Source of the DNA: Kalymmatonema gypsitolerans NIES-4073
Lineage (GTDB): Bacteria; Cyanobacteriota; Cyanobacteriia; Cyanobacteriales; Nostocaceae
DNA length: 64,000 bases
Assembly (NCBI RefSeq): GCF_002368435.1
Contig: NZ_AP018265.1
Location: 1 to 64,000, forward strand
Direction: 5' to 3'
Part shown: positions 41,396 to 50,005 of the stretch, in pieces
How positions within the stretch are numbered: the first letter of the stretch is position 1
Layout: every line of letters begins with the position of its first letter
Position numbers and translations under genes: made by a program
Notes under the pieces: model-generated
Seen by the model: only the letters and a program-made list of their open reading frames with translations
Databases searched by the model: none
Told to the model about the DNA's origin: nothing

Positions 41396-43721
41396 AAAAA
41401 ACTGTGCGAGATTGTCTGCTATTTGCTTGTTGAAGCATCAATATAAATTCTCTCGCATAAGGTCTAAGAGTTTCTATCAATTTCTTTGCATCGTCGTTTG
41501 TAGCCGTTCCTGTCAATGTAATCTGTGGCTGAAAATTAGCGGTGATTGTTGTTGAGCCACCGCTTACGGGCATTGCTGGCGCTCGCGTTACAGCCATAGC
41601 TGAGTTAGCTGAATTTGCAACATTAGAAGCGGCTGATTCTACAGTACGAATATTGCTATTCATGCCATAAGCAAAAGTTGCTGGTAAAGCGCTACCGGAT
41701 GCAGTTAAGTCAGATAAAGTGCCTAATTTTGCATCGGAACTAGGAAGATAAGAGCGGACTTTGTTGACAACTTCTTGAATAGCGTTAAAAGGTGCGCTCG
41801 CTGCATCTCTAATACCTTGTGCAAAGCTATTCATCATTCCTGCGCCTGCACTTTTCAAGGAATTAACAACAGAGCTACCAAAACTTGCAGCAGCTTGAGA
41901 AATCTGACTAAGAGCACTTTTAACAGCACTAATAGCTGAGGACATAGCATTAGAAATAGCGCCAGGTAATTGCTTAAAAACGTTCACTATTGCATCAATA
42001 CCTTGAGACACAATGCTAGGAACTTGCTTTATCATGTTACCGATAGTGTTGGTAACACTTGTCATTGCAGAAGTAACTGTACTGCTGATTTTCTGACCAG
42101 CATCAACAATGCCTGTGATGATTTTGCCAATTACAGCAATAATGGTGACGGGTAATGTTGCGATCGCTCCAACTATGTAACCGGTTACGTAAGCAATTGT
42201 ATTAGGCAACTGTTTGATGAAGTTGATAGTGTTGTCAATTCCTCCTTTGACTGCGTTCGCTATTCCGCTCCAGATAGCGCTCGCTTGAGATTTTAACCAA
42301 TCCCAGTTTTGATAAATAGCAACACCAGCAGCAACAACCGCCGCGACGACCGCTGCTATAGCAACACCTATCAACACGGGACCAGAAGCAACAACAGCAA
42401 CAACACCAGTGATAGCAGTACCAATTCCTGCAATCATGGGCGAAATTACGCCTATAGCAGTACCAATAGCCCCTACTGCTGAGACAACGCTACCCACTGC
42501 GATTAAGACAGGACCAATTGCTGCTACAAGCGCTAAGAAAGCTACACCAAGTTGCACTATCTTGGGATTAGCTTCTGCAAACTTACCAAACTGGTCAATC
42601 AAAGGCGTGACTGCTGTCAACAGTGACGCGACCGCAGGTAAAATAGCAGCACCAATTGTGATACCTATTGAGTAAAGCTTGGACTGTACGACCCCAGCTT
42701 GATAAGCGGTCGTTTTCTGCGTTTCCGCCCATTCTCTTTGTGCTTTCGCGGCTGCGGCGCTGGTATCACCTGCCTTTTGAAAAGCCTGGGCAAGTAAATC
42801 AGTACGGTCAATGGTTACACCGATTGTGTCATTGTAGTTATTGCCGTAAAAGGACGCGATAGCGAGCGCCTTGCTACTACCTTGCAACTGATTAAATCTG
42901 TTGTTCAGTTCTAGGATTGCGCCGCTCATGCCTTTTTGCTGGATGATTTGAGCTAGTTGTTGATAGCTCAGTCCTACTTGCTGCAACACGGCGTTATGCT
43001 CTTTGCTCTTACCTGTGGAGGCTGTGAAAATAGCATTGACCTGAGCCTTGATTGAGTTGGACGCTACAGAAGCCTCTACGCCTAAACGTCCATAAGTTGC
43101 AGCGAGCGCCGTTATTTCACCTGCGCTCATCTTTGCTGCTGATGCGGTCGCACCACTAGCAGCCACAATCTTCAGTATTTCTGACTCTTTGCCCCCTATT
43201 TCATCACCCAGATAATTGATTTTTGCTGCAAAGTTTTCTATTTCTTTGGAAGACATATTGTAGACAGAAGAGACTTTACCAAATGCCTCTGCTGTCTCTT
43301 TAGCAGGTAAGTCTAGTAAGACAGAAGCTTTAGCAACTGTTTGAGATATGCCTAGAATTGCTTCCTTACCCGTCACACCCGCCTTTGCTACCTCTTCTGC
43401 TATCTCTCCAAACTGTGGTGGTAACAAACCAAACTGGGCTGACAAACTCTTGATATCACTTTCTAAACCTTTGACACCTGTAGCGCGTGAAATGCCGCTC
43501 ATCTGCTTTTCAAAGTCCATTGCTGACTTTGTAGCAAGTCCTAATCCCGCAACAATAGGCGCTGTCAATCCAACCGTCATCTGTTGACCTATGCCTGTCA
43601 TGCTTGCGCCTATGCCTTTTAACTTGCCTCCCATTGCATCGGCTGCATCACCTACCTTTCCTAGTCCTGCGACCGCGTTTGTAACATCTGACAGGACTTG
43701 AATTATGACTTTAGCTACCAT
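41394..43721 (-). CDS. tail tape measure protein
   Basis: The 775-residue protein sets tail length. The N-terminus follows the TIGR01760 phage tape measure pattern (MVAKVIIQVLSDVTNAVAGL, ... MTVGLTAPIVAGLGLATKSA, MDFEKQMSGISRATG). The centre has hydrophobic Ala/Val/Gly-rich helices (about 380-560), and the end is Ser/Ala-rich with PLTG-like repeats. It precedes U and D as in P2. Copies of the palindrome sit at both its start (43729) and its stop (41372). Confidence 0.9.
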   Translation of the reverse strand: MVAKVIIQVLSDVTNAVAGLGKVGDAADAMGGKLKGIGASMTGIGQQMTVGLTAPIVAGLGLATKSAMDFEKQMSGISRATGVKGLESDIKSLSAQFGLLPPQFGEIAEEVAKAGVTGKEAILGISQTVAKASVLLDLPAKETAEAFGKVSSVYNMSSKEIENFAAKINYLGDEIGGKESEILKIVAASGATASAAKMSAGEITALAATYGRLGVEASVASNSIKAQVNAIFTASTGKSKEHNAVLQQVGLSYQQLAQIIQQKGMSGAILELNNRFNQLQGSSKALAIASFYGNNYNDTIGVTIDRTDLLAQAFQKAGDTSAAAAKAQREWAETQKTTAYQAGVVQSKLYSIGITIGAAILPAVASLLTAVTPLIDQFGKFAEANPKIVQLGVAFLALVAAIGPVLIAVGSVVSAVGAIGTAIGVISPMIAGIGTAITGVVAVVASGPVLIGVAIAAVVAAVVAAGVAIYQNWDWLKSQASAIWSGIANAVKGGIDNTINFIKQLPNTIAYVTGYIVGAIATLPVTIIAVIGKIITGIVDAGQKISSTVTSAMTSVTNTIGNMIKQVPSIVSQGIDAIVNVFKQLPGAISNAMSSAISAVKSALSQISQAAASFGSSVVNSLKSAGAGMMNSFAQGIRDAASAPFNAIQEVVNKVRSYLPSSDAKLGTLSDLTASGSALPATFAYGMNSNIRTVESAASNVANSANSAMAVTRAPAMPVSGGSTTITANFQPQITLTGTATNDDAKKLIETLRPYAREFILMLQQANSRQSRTVF

Positions 43722-43728
43722 AAGCCCT

Positions 43729-43752
43729 CGTTAAGGAAATCTTTCGTTAGCG
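43729..43752. repeat. 24-bp phage palindrome, copy 17
   Basis: CGTTAAGGAAA, TC centre, TTTCGTTAGCG. It lies 7 bases upstream of the tape-measure ATG and ends exactly where the second 15-bp iteron array begins. Confidence 0.85.
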
Positions 43753-43925
43753 CCCACCCTTGGGTCATCCATCATTGGGTCATCCACCCTTGGGTTATCC
43801 AGGGGTGGATTGTCCAAGCATGGATAGCACCCCCCACATAAGAATACACACTTCAATAAAAAAAACGTAAGAAAACAAAACGAAGAAACACACAATGCAA
43901 AAGCGCTGCCGCACTGACTGAGTAT
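43753..43925 (+). pseudogene. decayed copy of the replication-gene segment with five 15-bp iterons
   Basis: TCCA (TGGA on the other strand) recurs at 43768, 43783, 43798 and 43813, with a degenerate CCCA at 43753, the same 15-base period as inside the replication gene. GCACCCCCCACATAAGAATA then matches the replication gene at its minus-strand 14417-14396 exactly. Similarity continues through GCGCTGCCGCACTGACTGA. Frames are broken, yet the iterons are more regular than in the intact gene. It could be a second origin or copy-control site, or a simple duplication. Confidence 0.7.
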
Positions 43926-44103
43926 TTATACTTTGTCTTTTAATTTTGTCAAAAGGTTTTGAAAAACGACCATATTGACCGATGCTACCAGTTGTTGACC
44001 GAGCGCTGTTCACGACACCTCTAAAAAACATATTGACTCGCAGCGCTCAGTCACCGCTTCGCTACAACTGGTTTAGAAGAACGAATATGGATGATATTTT
44101 TTG

Positions 44104-44120
44104 TCAATGCGTAAGTCCTA
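44104..44120 (+). repeat. single MITE end (GCGTAAGTCCTA type)
   Basis: TCAATGCGTAAGTCCTA equals one terminal repeat of the MITEs at 62132-62343 and 62626-62803; no partner end is nearby. The surrounding 43926-44332 stretch shows no gene, only a fragment like the terminator region at 23211 (near 44267). Confidence 0.5.
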
Positions 44121-44332
44121 ATTACTTGTTTTGACAACAAATTGATTTATCAAGGTCACTATTCCGCGTCTCGAAGTTCAATTCCTAATCAAATATCCTT
44201 TGATTTGCCCCTATAAGAGTCACTAAGCCGGATTGACACAGCTTGTAATGATTAATCATTTCAACAAAAACACCGCCCTTAAAGCTCAAAAAAAGGCGAT
44301 GTTTATCATGTCATCTTGAGAGCAGGTTTTGC

Positions 44333-44356
44333 CGCTAGAGAAATTTTTCTATAACG
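44333..44356. repeat. 24-bp phage palindrome, copy 18
   Basis: CGCTAGAGAAA, TT centre, TTTCTATAACG. It overlaps the stop of the small gene at 44349. Confidence 0.8.
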
Positions 44357-44480
44357 TTGAGCGTTCGCGGCGCTCAATTTCTTCTTTCTCTCGATTCATT
44401 TCGGCTATGATTTCAGTCAACCAACTATCAAGCTGTTCTAGAGATTTAAAGTAGTTAAAGTCTGCGAGTGACCAACCCAT
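44349..44480 (-). CDS. small tail-chaperone partner (gpE'-like, 43 residues)
   Basis: The ATG at 44480 gives MGWSLADFNYFKSLEQLDSW, then a charged helix (EMNREKEEIERRER) and TAG at 44349. Small MGWS-type ORFs follow the tail assembly chaperone in many contractile phages, often made by frameshift. Here the frames differ by -1, but a stop lies between them upstream, so independent initiation is more likely. It sits 39 bases from the chaperone stop, ahead of the tape measure. Confidence 0.55.
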   Translation of the reverse strand: MGWSLADFNYFKSLEQLDSWLTEIIAEMNREKEEIERRERSTL

Positions 44481-44518
44481 GTAACGACAGACCCTTAAAA
44501 CTGTTAAACGGCTTGGTA

Positions 44519-45169
44519 TTAGTTGACTTGTTGCTTTACCTGGTCAAAAATGACTTTCCCTGCTGCAAGTCCGATACCGCCTTCTGATTCAGTTCTGATA
44601 AACATTTCTTCTGTTATGCGCTCGCCGTTGACTCTGTAATATTTCTTAGCTAGATTTTTATAAGCCTGGGCAGGACTAATCTGAATGTCTTTGTAAAAGT
44701 CATCCGTCGCCTCCCAAGGGATATCTAGGAATGTAAATTTGCGAGCGCCTATTTTGAAGTGTTTCGAGTCAGTGTAATCAATGGGGTTGCTGTCTTCTGA
44801 GTCAAGCAATTCTATCTCGGCTTGCATTGTGACTAGTGGTACTAGAAGCCGATTAGCTTCTCTCATTGTCAGTTGCAAGCTGTTGAGTTTGATAGCGTCT
44901 AAGGGTTCGCCGTTGAGATAGTAGCATTGCTCAAATAGCCATTGTTGAGCCAGTTTTGCGCCGACTGCACGACCAGCCGCTGCGTTACTCATTTCTGGCG
45001 GTACGACTTTTTCATTAAATAGGAAATACGTCCATGCAGATATGGGCTTAAGTTCAAAAGTGTAAATATCTCTGAGTACTACAGTTGCAATTGTGGGTGG
45101 TGCTGGATTTTGCAGTGCGTCCGCTTCAGGATTAAGTTGAGGAGGTTCAATCACTTGAATTTCTGACAT
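44519..45169 (-). CDS. putative tail assembly chaperone
   Basis: The 216-residue protein lies between tube and tape measure, where tail assembly chaperones (P2 gpE, lambda gpG) are encoded. Its body is helical (AGRAVGAKLAQQWLFEQCYYL, LQLTMREANRLLVPLVTM) and it has a DSEDSNPIDY acidic stretch. The sequence GGGAAAG near the C-terminus is the lambda slippery heptamer but is in the wrong register here. Assignment is by position. Confidence 0.6.
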   Translation of the reverse strand: MSEIQVIEPPQLNPEADALQNPAPPTIATVVLRDIYTFELKPISAWTYFLFNEKVVPPEMSNAAAGRAVGAKLAQQWLFEQCYYLNGEPLDAIKLNSLQLTMREANRLLVPLVTMQAEIELLDSEDSNPIDYTDSKHFKIGARKFTFLDIPWEATDDFYKDIQISPAQAYKNLAKKYYRVNGERITEEMFIRTESEGGIGLAAGKVIFDQVKQQVN

Positions 45170-45170
45170 A

Positions 45171-45704
45171 TTACATACCTAATGCTGTTTTTCTTGCTGC
45201 CCAAAGATTTGTGCCTTTCCAGTTCCAAAGCATATTATCAGGATCATACTCAAAAGTTTTGCCTTTCCATACGTCTTGATAGTAATTGACCCCTAAAACT
45301 ATTTCGTTTTCGGCTGTTTCATTTTTGAACTGCCAACCGATTGGATATTTAAGTATTATTCCTCTAAGAGTTGCTGCAAAAGTCGCAATATCGCAAGCAT
45401 CCCTTTTGTTTTCTGCCACGGCGCTAAGAGTAAAAGTCACGTTAGAACACACGCTTTCCATGCAAGCATCTCTGAGAGCATCCGTGATACCCATTAACTT
45501 AATGGTTGCTTTCATAGCGTTGAAATCACCTTGATAGCTAATTGCGCCAGCAGCACCAGGTCTGCGGTCGTCGTCCGCCTCACGCTCTAAACCATCTATA
45601 GTAAATTCTGATGCTGCACCTGTAAAGGTTGCAGGGGTCGCGCCACCTCCTACCATAGAAACAGCCCACTGACCCTTAATTTTGTACTCAGTTGGTAATG
45701 GCAT
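45171..45704 (-). CDS. major tail tube protein
   Basis: The 177-residue protein is directly after the sheath (4 bases), as in P2 (FI-FII). It has an N-terminal extended strand (KIKGQWAVSMVGG) and a tube-like core (FTIDGLEREADDDRRPG, ISYQGDFNAMKATIKLMG). It should polymerise as the inner tube that the sheath surrounds. Confidence 0.75.
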   Translation of the reverse strand: MPLPTEYKIKGQWAVSMVGGGATPATFTGAASEFTIDGLEREADDDRRPGAAGAISYQGDFNAMKATIKLMGITDALRDACMESVCSNVTFTLSAVAENKRDACDIATFAATLRGIILKYPIGWQFKNETAENEIVLGVNYYQDVWKGKTFEYDPDNMLWNWKGTNLWAARKTALGM

Positions 45705-45708
45705 TTCT

Positions 45709-46830
45709 TTATACTCCTATCGTTAGACCAATCTGAATTAATCCAACAGGCAAAATAGAATTAGCTTCTAATTGGTATTTAAGTTTTCCTACGTTTAAAT
45801 CGCTGTCTGCTTCGTTCCATGTTGCTTTTCCTGACTCAATCTCACCTTGAGCCGTCATTTCATAGAACATGGCGTTGAATGAAGCTTGAGCAAGTAAGGC
45901 GGTTGTCACAGTTGCAGGTTGGTCAATAAACTTGCGAGCGCGTTCTATCGCTCTCTGCATAATTGCATCTTCCAATCTGACAACAGTGATGTAGCTTCTA
46001 TCACTCATTGCTGAAGGATATAAAGCATTTCTATCACCCCAAGTTTTGTAGTTATTACCATCAACAATAATGGTCACTACACCCTTGGCGTTCAATTTAG
46101 CTGTATCAGAATTTTCATCTGTCAACGACATTGAAAGAGTAATGCTAGGCTCTAACACGCCGAGCAACGTCAAGCTTGATGTTGACTTACCATAGCTACC
46201 ATCTTTGGCGACAGACCCAGCAATATGAACGCTTAATGGTTCAAAGATGGTAGGGGCGCTCGCTCTTTTCAATGATGGATAAGCAATTATCAAGCGCTCG
46301 CTCTTTTTGCCTATGCCTGTTGCAGTGTCACGCGCTGTGAGAACCGCTGCAACTGTATCGCCGTCTGTGGCGTCTAAGATTCCATAGCCTCTGACAGCAT
46401 TAACCACAGAATCGAGAGCAGTTGCAACAGCATCACTATTAAAACCAGGAACCAGGACAAAAGCAGGATAAACATTGAATTTTGAGGGGATATCTTTCAC
46501 TAGATACAAACCTGTACGAGCGCCTGCTGTGTCTGCTCCTATCAAGTTTGTCTCGTTCGTGGCAAGTGTCGCGCTGTATGTCGTACGGATAACGTAGATG
46601 TTATTACAGCCGTATCTCAGCAAAACCTCTAGACTTCTGGGTATTGTATCCCCTGCGGTGTGCGTTCCAAATTTAGCGATCGCATCTGTCGTACTCGTGA
46701 CTTTTGTGATTGTGTTCACTGCTGCGATCGCACCCTGAGCAGTCCCTACAATTACAATAGGCAATGCTGAACCAGTCAGCAATGGTGCAGTCGTGCCGCT
46801 GTAAATTTCTATTCCTCTAACTAAAGCCAT
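45709..46830 (-). CDS. tail sheath protein
   Basis: The 373-residue protein is the contractile sheath. It starts GIEIYSGTTAPLLTGSALPI, has GTHTAGDTIPRSLEVLLRYG and a C-terminal domain with RLEDAIMQRAIERARKFIDQ and KLKYQLEANSILPVGLIQI, the sheath family pattern. It shows that the phage has a myovirus tail. It is followed by the tube protein. Confidence 0.85.
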   Translation of the reverse strand: MALVRGIEIYSGTTAPLLTGSALPIVIVGTAQGAIAAVNTITKVTSTTDAIAKFGTHTAGDTIPRSLEVLLRYGCNNIYVIRTTYSATLATNETNLIGADTAGARTGLYLVKDIPSKFNVYPAFVLVPGFNSDAVATALDSVVNAVRGYGILDATDGDTVAAVLTARDTATGIGKKSERLIIAYPSLKRASAPTIFEPLSVHIAGSVAKDGSYGKSTSSLTLLGVLEPSITLSMSLTDENSDTAKLNAKGVVTIIVDGNNYKTWGDRNALYPSAMSDRSYITVVRLEDAIMQRAIERARKFIDQPATVTTALLAQASFNAMFYEMTAQGEIESGKATWNEADSDLNVGKLKYQLEANSILPVGLIQIGLTIGV

Positions 46831-46835
46831 TTTCT

Positions 46836-47039
46836 CTATTCCTCAGTGACTTGAGCGCGTTTCTTGGTTGTTTTTGACTGAGGTTCTTCTATGCGTTCAG
46901 CCCAACCACGTGTTAAAGCATTGAGAAAGTACTCTGAGTCGTCAGGCACGTCATAAGTCTCGCCAAACAACGGTTGTATAGCCTCTCCCTCTCTTATCGT
47001 TACTACAGAAAGTGTCTCTACAAGCCATTTGATTTTCAT
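46836..47039 (-). CDS. small hypothetical tail-region protein
   Basis: This 67-residue protein has KIKWLVETLSVVTIREGEAI then YDVPDDSEYFLNALTRGWAE, and a basic tail. It overlaps the upstream tail-completion gene by 4 bases (ATGA type) and precedes the sheath by 5 bases, so it is part of the late operon. Small proteins of this kind are common at this position and not characterised. Confidence 0.6.
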   Translation of the reverse strand: MKIKWLVETLSVVTIREGEAIQPLFGETYDVPDDSEYFLNALTRGWAERIEEPQSKTTKKRAQVTEE

Positions 47040-47578
47040 GTGACCACCTCAGTCATTGTCGCTGTATTGATTGTCACTTCCGTAATCATAGGTGTGATGT
47101 CAGGTGTAATGTCTGTATGTTCCAAGATGTTGATGTCAAATTCAAAGTTGGATTCAACTATCCATTGACTTTCGTCACGCTTGAATTGCCAGCCAGCAGT
47201 GGACGCTCTGATGGTTGATGTTGCATAAGGAGGCTTAAAACCAATGAGCAAGTCACGCGCTTTTTTAAGTGCATCGTACAACCCTTTTGATGTGTATCGA
47301 TGCGGTAACATGATGACTAACAAAAGCGTCCAAACTTCAGCAGTAACCCTGTTATCAGCGTCTCTATTTTCCTCTTCCACAGCCCTGCCTGCTCTGATTA
47401 AGTGATAGATGTCACCTGATTCGACTCTTTCACCAAATCCGGCTGCAACATCAGGAAGCGCCCGCACTAAAACATTCTCATCACAGAGGTAGTCACGCAA
47501 TGGTTGCAGACGTTCTGAGATGGATAAATCTACTAGATTCCACTCATTTCTGTTAGGGTCATCACCGCAGTATGTCAT
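47036..47578 (-). CDS. tail terminator/completion protein-like
   Basis: I take the ATG at 47578 (180 residues); the frame extends 8 codons further. It has GFGERVESGDIYHLIRAGRA, VWTLLLVIMLPHRYTSKG and WIVESNFEFDINILEHTD, resembling Mu gp37-type tail terminator proteins. It lies between tail-completion gene S and the sheath, separated from S by the HNH gene inserted on the other strand. Confidence 0.55.
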   Translation of the reverse strand: MTYCGDDPNRNEWNLVDLSISERLQPLRDYLCDENVLVRALPDVAAGFGERVESGDIYHLIRAGRAVEEENRDADNRVTAEVWTLLLVIMLPHRYTSKGLYDALKKARDLLIGFKPPYATSTIRASTAGWQFKRDESQWIVESNFEFDINILEHTDITPDITPMITEVTINTATMTEVVT

Positions 47579-47643
47579 AAGCCAAAAGGAACAGCTAGAC
47601 ACACTAAAGCGTCTAGCTGATTGTGAATGTTTAATTGTGAATT

Positions 47644-48393
47644 ATGACGGAATTTAATAGTGAAAAGTTCTACTTGGGTAGACTTTGCAAGCGCGGTCAT
47701 GATTTTAATCAGACTGGTTTGAGTTTGCGACGCTTGGATAATAGTGATTGTCTTGAATGTATGGCGGAAAGAGACAAAACAAGCGAGCGCAAAGCTTATC
47801 AAAAGCAATGGCGAAAAGATAATCGAAAAAGACTGCAAGCACAAGCAAGAAAGCGCTATCAAGACAATCCAGAAAGATTTAGAGCTAAGAATCGAAAAAC
47901 CTACTGGAGCAATCCTGAGAAATGGCGTAAGTATGCAAGAGAATGGCATCATGCAAATATGAATGACGCAATTAGAGTGCGTCAACGCATTTACAGGACG
48001 CTCAACAAGCATCGATACAAGTTTTATAAACACAAAAGACGTGCATTTCTCAAGCGTTCTCAAATTGAGAAAATAACGCAATCTCATATTGACGCAATGC
48101 TGAAAACCTTTGATGAATGTTGTGCTTATTGCGGTAAATCGCTTAACAGTGTCGTAACAATTGACCATGTTATACCTTTGTCCAAATCTGGAAATCATAC
48201 GATGCAAAACTTGCTTCCTTGTTGCATGAGTTGCAATCAATCTAAGAATAATTCAGACATGATTGATTGGTACTCTGAGCGAGACTTTTTCACCTCCGAA
48301 AGACTAATTAAGATTTGCGAGTATCTTGCTACGCCTGATTTGTTGCAATTCCTTGAATATTTCAAGATTCAATTAAACAAATCACCAATGTAG
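47644..48393 (+). CDS. free-standing HNH homing endonuclease
   Basis: The 249-residue plus-strand gene lies inside the minus-strand late operon. The N-terminus has a zinc-binding part (LCKRGHDFNQTG, CLECMAERDK) and tandem basic helices (QKQWRKDNRKRLQAQ, YQDNPERFRAKNRK). The C-terminal HNH domain is CCAYCGKSLNSVVTIDHVIP, then NLLPCCMSCNQSKNN. It ends overlapping the S-like gene by 25 bases. It has GCGAGCGC, so it has long been in the backbone. Confidence 0.85.
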   Translation: MTEFNSEKFYLGRLCKRGHDFNQTGLSLRRLDNSDCLECMAERDKTSERKAYQKQWRKDNRKRLQAQARKRYQDNPERFRAKNRKTYWSNPEKWRKYAREWHHANMNDAIRVRQRIYRTLNKHRYKFYKHKRRAFLKRSQIEKITQSHIDAMLKTFDECCAYCGKSLNSVVTIDHVIPLSKSGNHTMQNLLPCCMSCNQSKNNSDMIDWYSERDFFTSERLIKICEYLATPDLLQFLEYFKIQLNKSPM

Positions 48394-48788
48394 ATTTCAA
48401 ACACGGATTGTATTTTTGTCAGCCGCTTATCATTGATTCCTAATATAGGTCGTGCTGGCATTTTTTCTGTACCTGCGTGAAAAAATATAGTGTATTCAGC
48501 GCTTAGCCCTATTTCACCCTCTAATCCTCCATTTAATCGCGTGTAGATAGAGTTCACCATGACAGATGTCTCTCTGCCTATCACGCCTGATTTTTTCCTT
48601 GCCCAGGTACTTGGAGCTAAGTCTTTCCAGCGATTACCATCAAAATCTGATTGCGTAACGAACTGGGTTTTAGTTTCAAGCTCCAAATATGCGAGCGCCT
48701 GTTTCATGGGCTTTTGCATATTCTTGAGCGCGGACGCAGACCCTTTGAATTTTCCTAACTCAGTGCTGTTAATCTTGATTGTTATCAT
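48369..48788 (-). CDS. tail completion/virion morphogenesis protein (P2 gpS-like)
   Basis: The 139-residue protein matches the Phage_tail_S/virion morphogenesis pattern (FVTQSDFDGNRWKDLAPST, then IYTRLNGGLEGEIGLSAEYT, FHAGTEKMPARPILGI). It would finish the tail and connect it to the head. Its 3' end overlaps the HNH gene on the other strand. Palindrome copy 19 fills the gap upstream exactly. Confidence 0.75.
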   Translation of the reverse strand: MITIKINSTELGKFKGSASALKNMQKPMKQALAYLELETKTQFVTQSDFDGNRWKDLAPSTWARKKSGVIGRETSVMVNSIYTRLNGGLEGEIGLSAEYTIFFHAGTEKMPARPILGINDKRLTKIQSVFEIYIGDLFN

Positions 48789-48812
48789 CGCTAGAGAAAG
48801 ATTTCCTTAACG
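48789..48812. repeat. 24-bp phage palindrome, copy 19
   Basis: CGCTAGAGAAA, GA centre, TTTCCTTAACG. It occupies exactly the 24 bases between one gene's start codon (48788) and the next gene's stop (48813). Confidence 0.9.
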
Positions 48813-49214
48813 TCACGTCAAACGAACTATTGAACCTGTGCCCACCTCTAATTTAATGCGATCGCAATTGATTATCTTCCAGCTAATCTGAGACACAGGT
48901 AGCAGCTTGCAGTTGTTGCGTTCGCCATCTTCAAACTCAATAATGCCAATGACCCCAGGTTTTAACTCTGCTGGCATTTTGGAAGGTTTGATTAAGTGTC
49001 CTTCCATCACGCGACTATCTTTGGCGTACGCTTCTGAATCTGTTGTGTTGCCTTGACCTTGACCTGCTCTATCAATTTGCGCGGTCAGTTCAATGCAAGA
49101 TTTGCTCTTGAAGTTACCGCGCTCATCAACGTCATCACAGCAAGTAGAATCAACTATACCAAAAGTGATTTTTGCATGTTCATAGACTTTACTAGCTGCA
49201 AAAATTTTCTTCAT
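48813..49214 (-). CDS. hypothetical head-tail region protein
   Basis: The 133-residue protein has a beta-rich pattern with Cys residues (VDSTCCDDVDERG, KSCIELTAQIDRAG) and EGHLIKPSKMPAELKPGVIG. It overlaps the upstream gene by 4 bases. Its position suggests a head-tail joining or neck protein; the family is not recognised. Confidence 0.55.
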   Translation of the reverse strand: MKKIFAASKVYEHAKITFGIVDSTCCDDVDERGNFKSKSCIELTAQIDRAGQGQGNTTDSEAYAKDSRVMEGHLIKPSKMPAELKPGVIGIIEFEDGERNNCKLLPVSQISWKIINCDRIKLEVGTGSIVRLT

Positions 49215-49594
49215 GGTTCAGCATAGCCTCTAACAGAAACAGTTCTAAACAAAGGTGATTTGAACGCGCCACTAGGAACAGGTTCAAAATAGTCAGCATC
49301 CTCATCAGCTTGTGTGCTTTCTAAAGATGCAATTAGCGCGGCGACATCTCCCACCTCTGTATTATCGTGGCGACGCACAAAGCGCAATTCTGGATGAGAG
49401 CCTATGTAACGCGCTGCGGCTGCATAAATTCTAAAACCGGGGACACCTCCAAAGTTAGGCAATAGCTTACCCTTGGTGATGTTGAGCAGTCTTTCTACAT
49501 GTGGTCGCTCTGACTCTTCATACAGTTGAGCGACCGCAGGTATTTGTTGAAACTGTGAAAGAGCATCATTTACGTTTAGTGGTGGTACTGCCAC
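49211..49594 (-). CDS. head-tail connector-like protein
   Basis: The 127-residue protein begins with a helical part (VNDALSQFQQIPAVAQLYEE) and has GGVPGFRIYAAAARYIGSHP, suggesting a small connector or head-completion protein. It overlaps both neighbours by a few bases, in a tightly packed late operon. Confidence 0.5.
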   Translation of the reverse strand: MAVPPLNVNDALSQFQQIPAVAQLYEESERPHVERLLNITKGKLLPNFGGVPGFRIYAAAARYIGSHPELRFVRRHDNTEVGDVAALIASLESTQADEDADYFEPVPSGAFKSPLFRTVSVRGYAEP

Positions 49595-49790
49595 TTGTGC
49601 TACCCTCCGTAGTTTTTCCTGATTCTCCTGTGTCTTCTACACCGCTTGTATCTTCTACAACAGTAGAGCTAGTGACTTTAGTTAAATTTAGAGCCTCTGC
49701 TACCTCGTCTGGTACTTCTGCAAAACCAGATTCATCAGGCAAATAGGTTACCCCGTTATATAACACAGCGCTTTCTATGCTGACTTTCAT
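49566..49790 (-). CDS. small hypothetical late protein
   Basis: I use the Met at 49790 (74 residues): MKVSIESAVLYNGVTYLPDE, then a helix and a Ser/Thr/Gly/Lys-rich tail. This strand-plus-tail type is found next to capsid genes. The function is unknown. Confidence 0.5.
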   Translation of the reverse strand: MKVSIESAVLYNGVTYLPDESGFAEVPDEVAEALNLTKVTSSTVVEDTSGVEDTGESGKTTEGSTSGSTTTKRK

Positions 49791-49792
49791 GC

Positions 49793-50005
49793 TTACTCCT
49801 TTGTCCAATTGTCAATACTTTCAGGGTCAAGATAAGCATCTGGACAAGCCTGCAATACGCCTGAGCCTAGAGCTAGAATGCCCATTGCATGGTCTATCCT
49901 TGTTCTAGTTGTAGCACTAACAGACGTTTCAAACGCCTCGTTATCGTATTCTGTGAACGTCACTATTAACGTTGTCACACTCTTAATGTTTCTGTCATTC
50001 ATCAA
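49793..50005 (-). CDS. small hypothetical late protein
   Basis: The 70-residue protein overlaps the capsid gene stop by 4 bases. It reads KSVTTLIVTFTEYDNEAF, then a helix TRTRIDHAMGILALGSG. No family was recognised; it is retained because of the overlap and operon packing. Confidence 0.5.
   Translation of the reverse strand: MMNDRNIKSVTTLIVTFTEYDNEAFETSVSATTRTRIDHAMGILALGSGVLQACPDAYLDPESIDNWTKE

Noticed and set aside
44519-44620. GGGAAAG slippery heptamer near the end of the tail chaperone gene, as in lambda gpG-T
   Set aside because: It is in frame as GGG-AAA-G, not G-GGA-AAG, and the -1 frame meets a stop soon after, so programmed frameshifting here is not supported.
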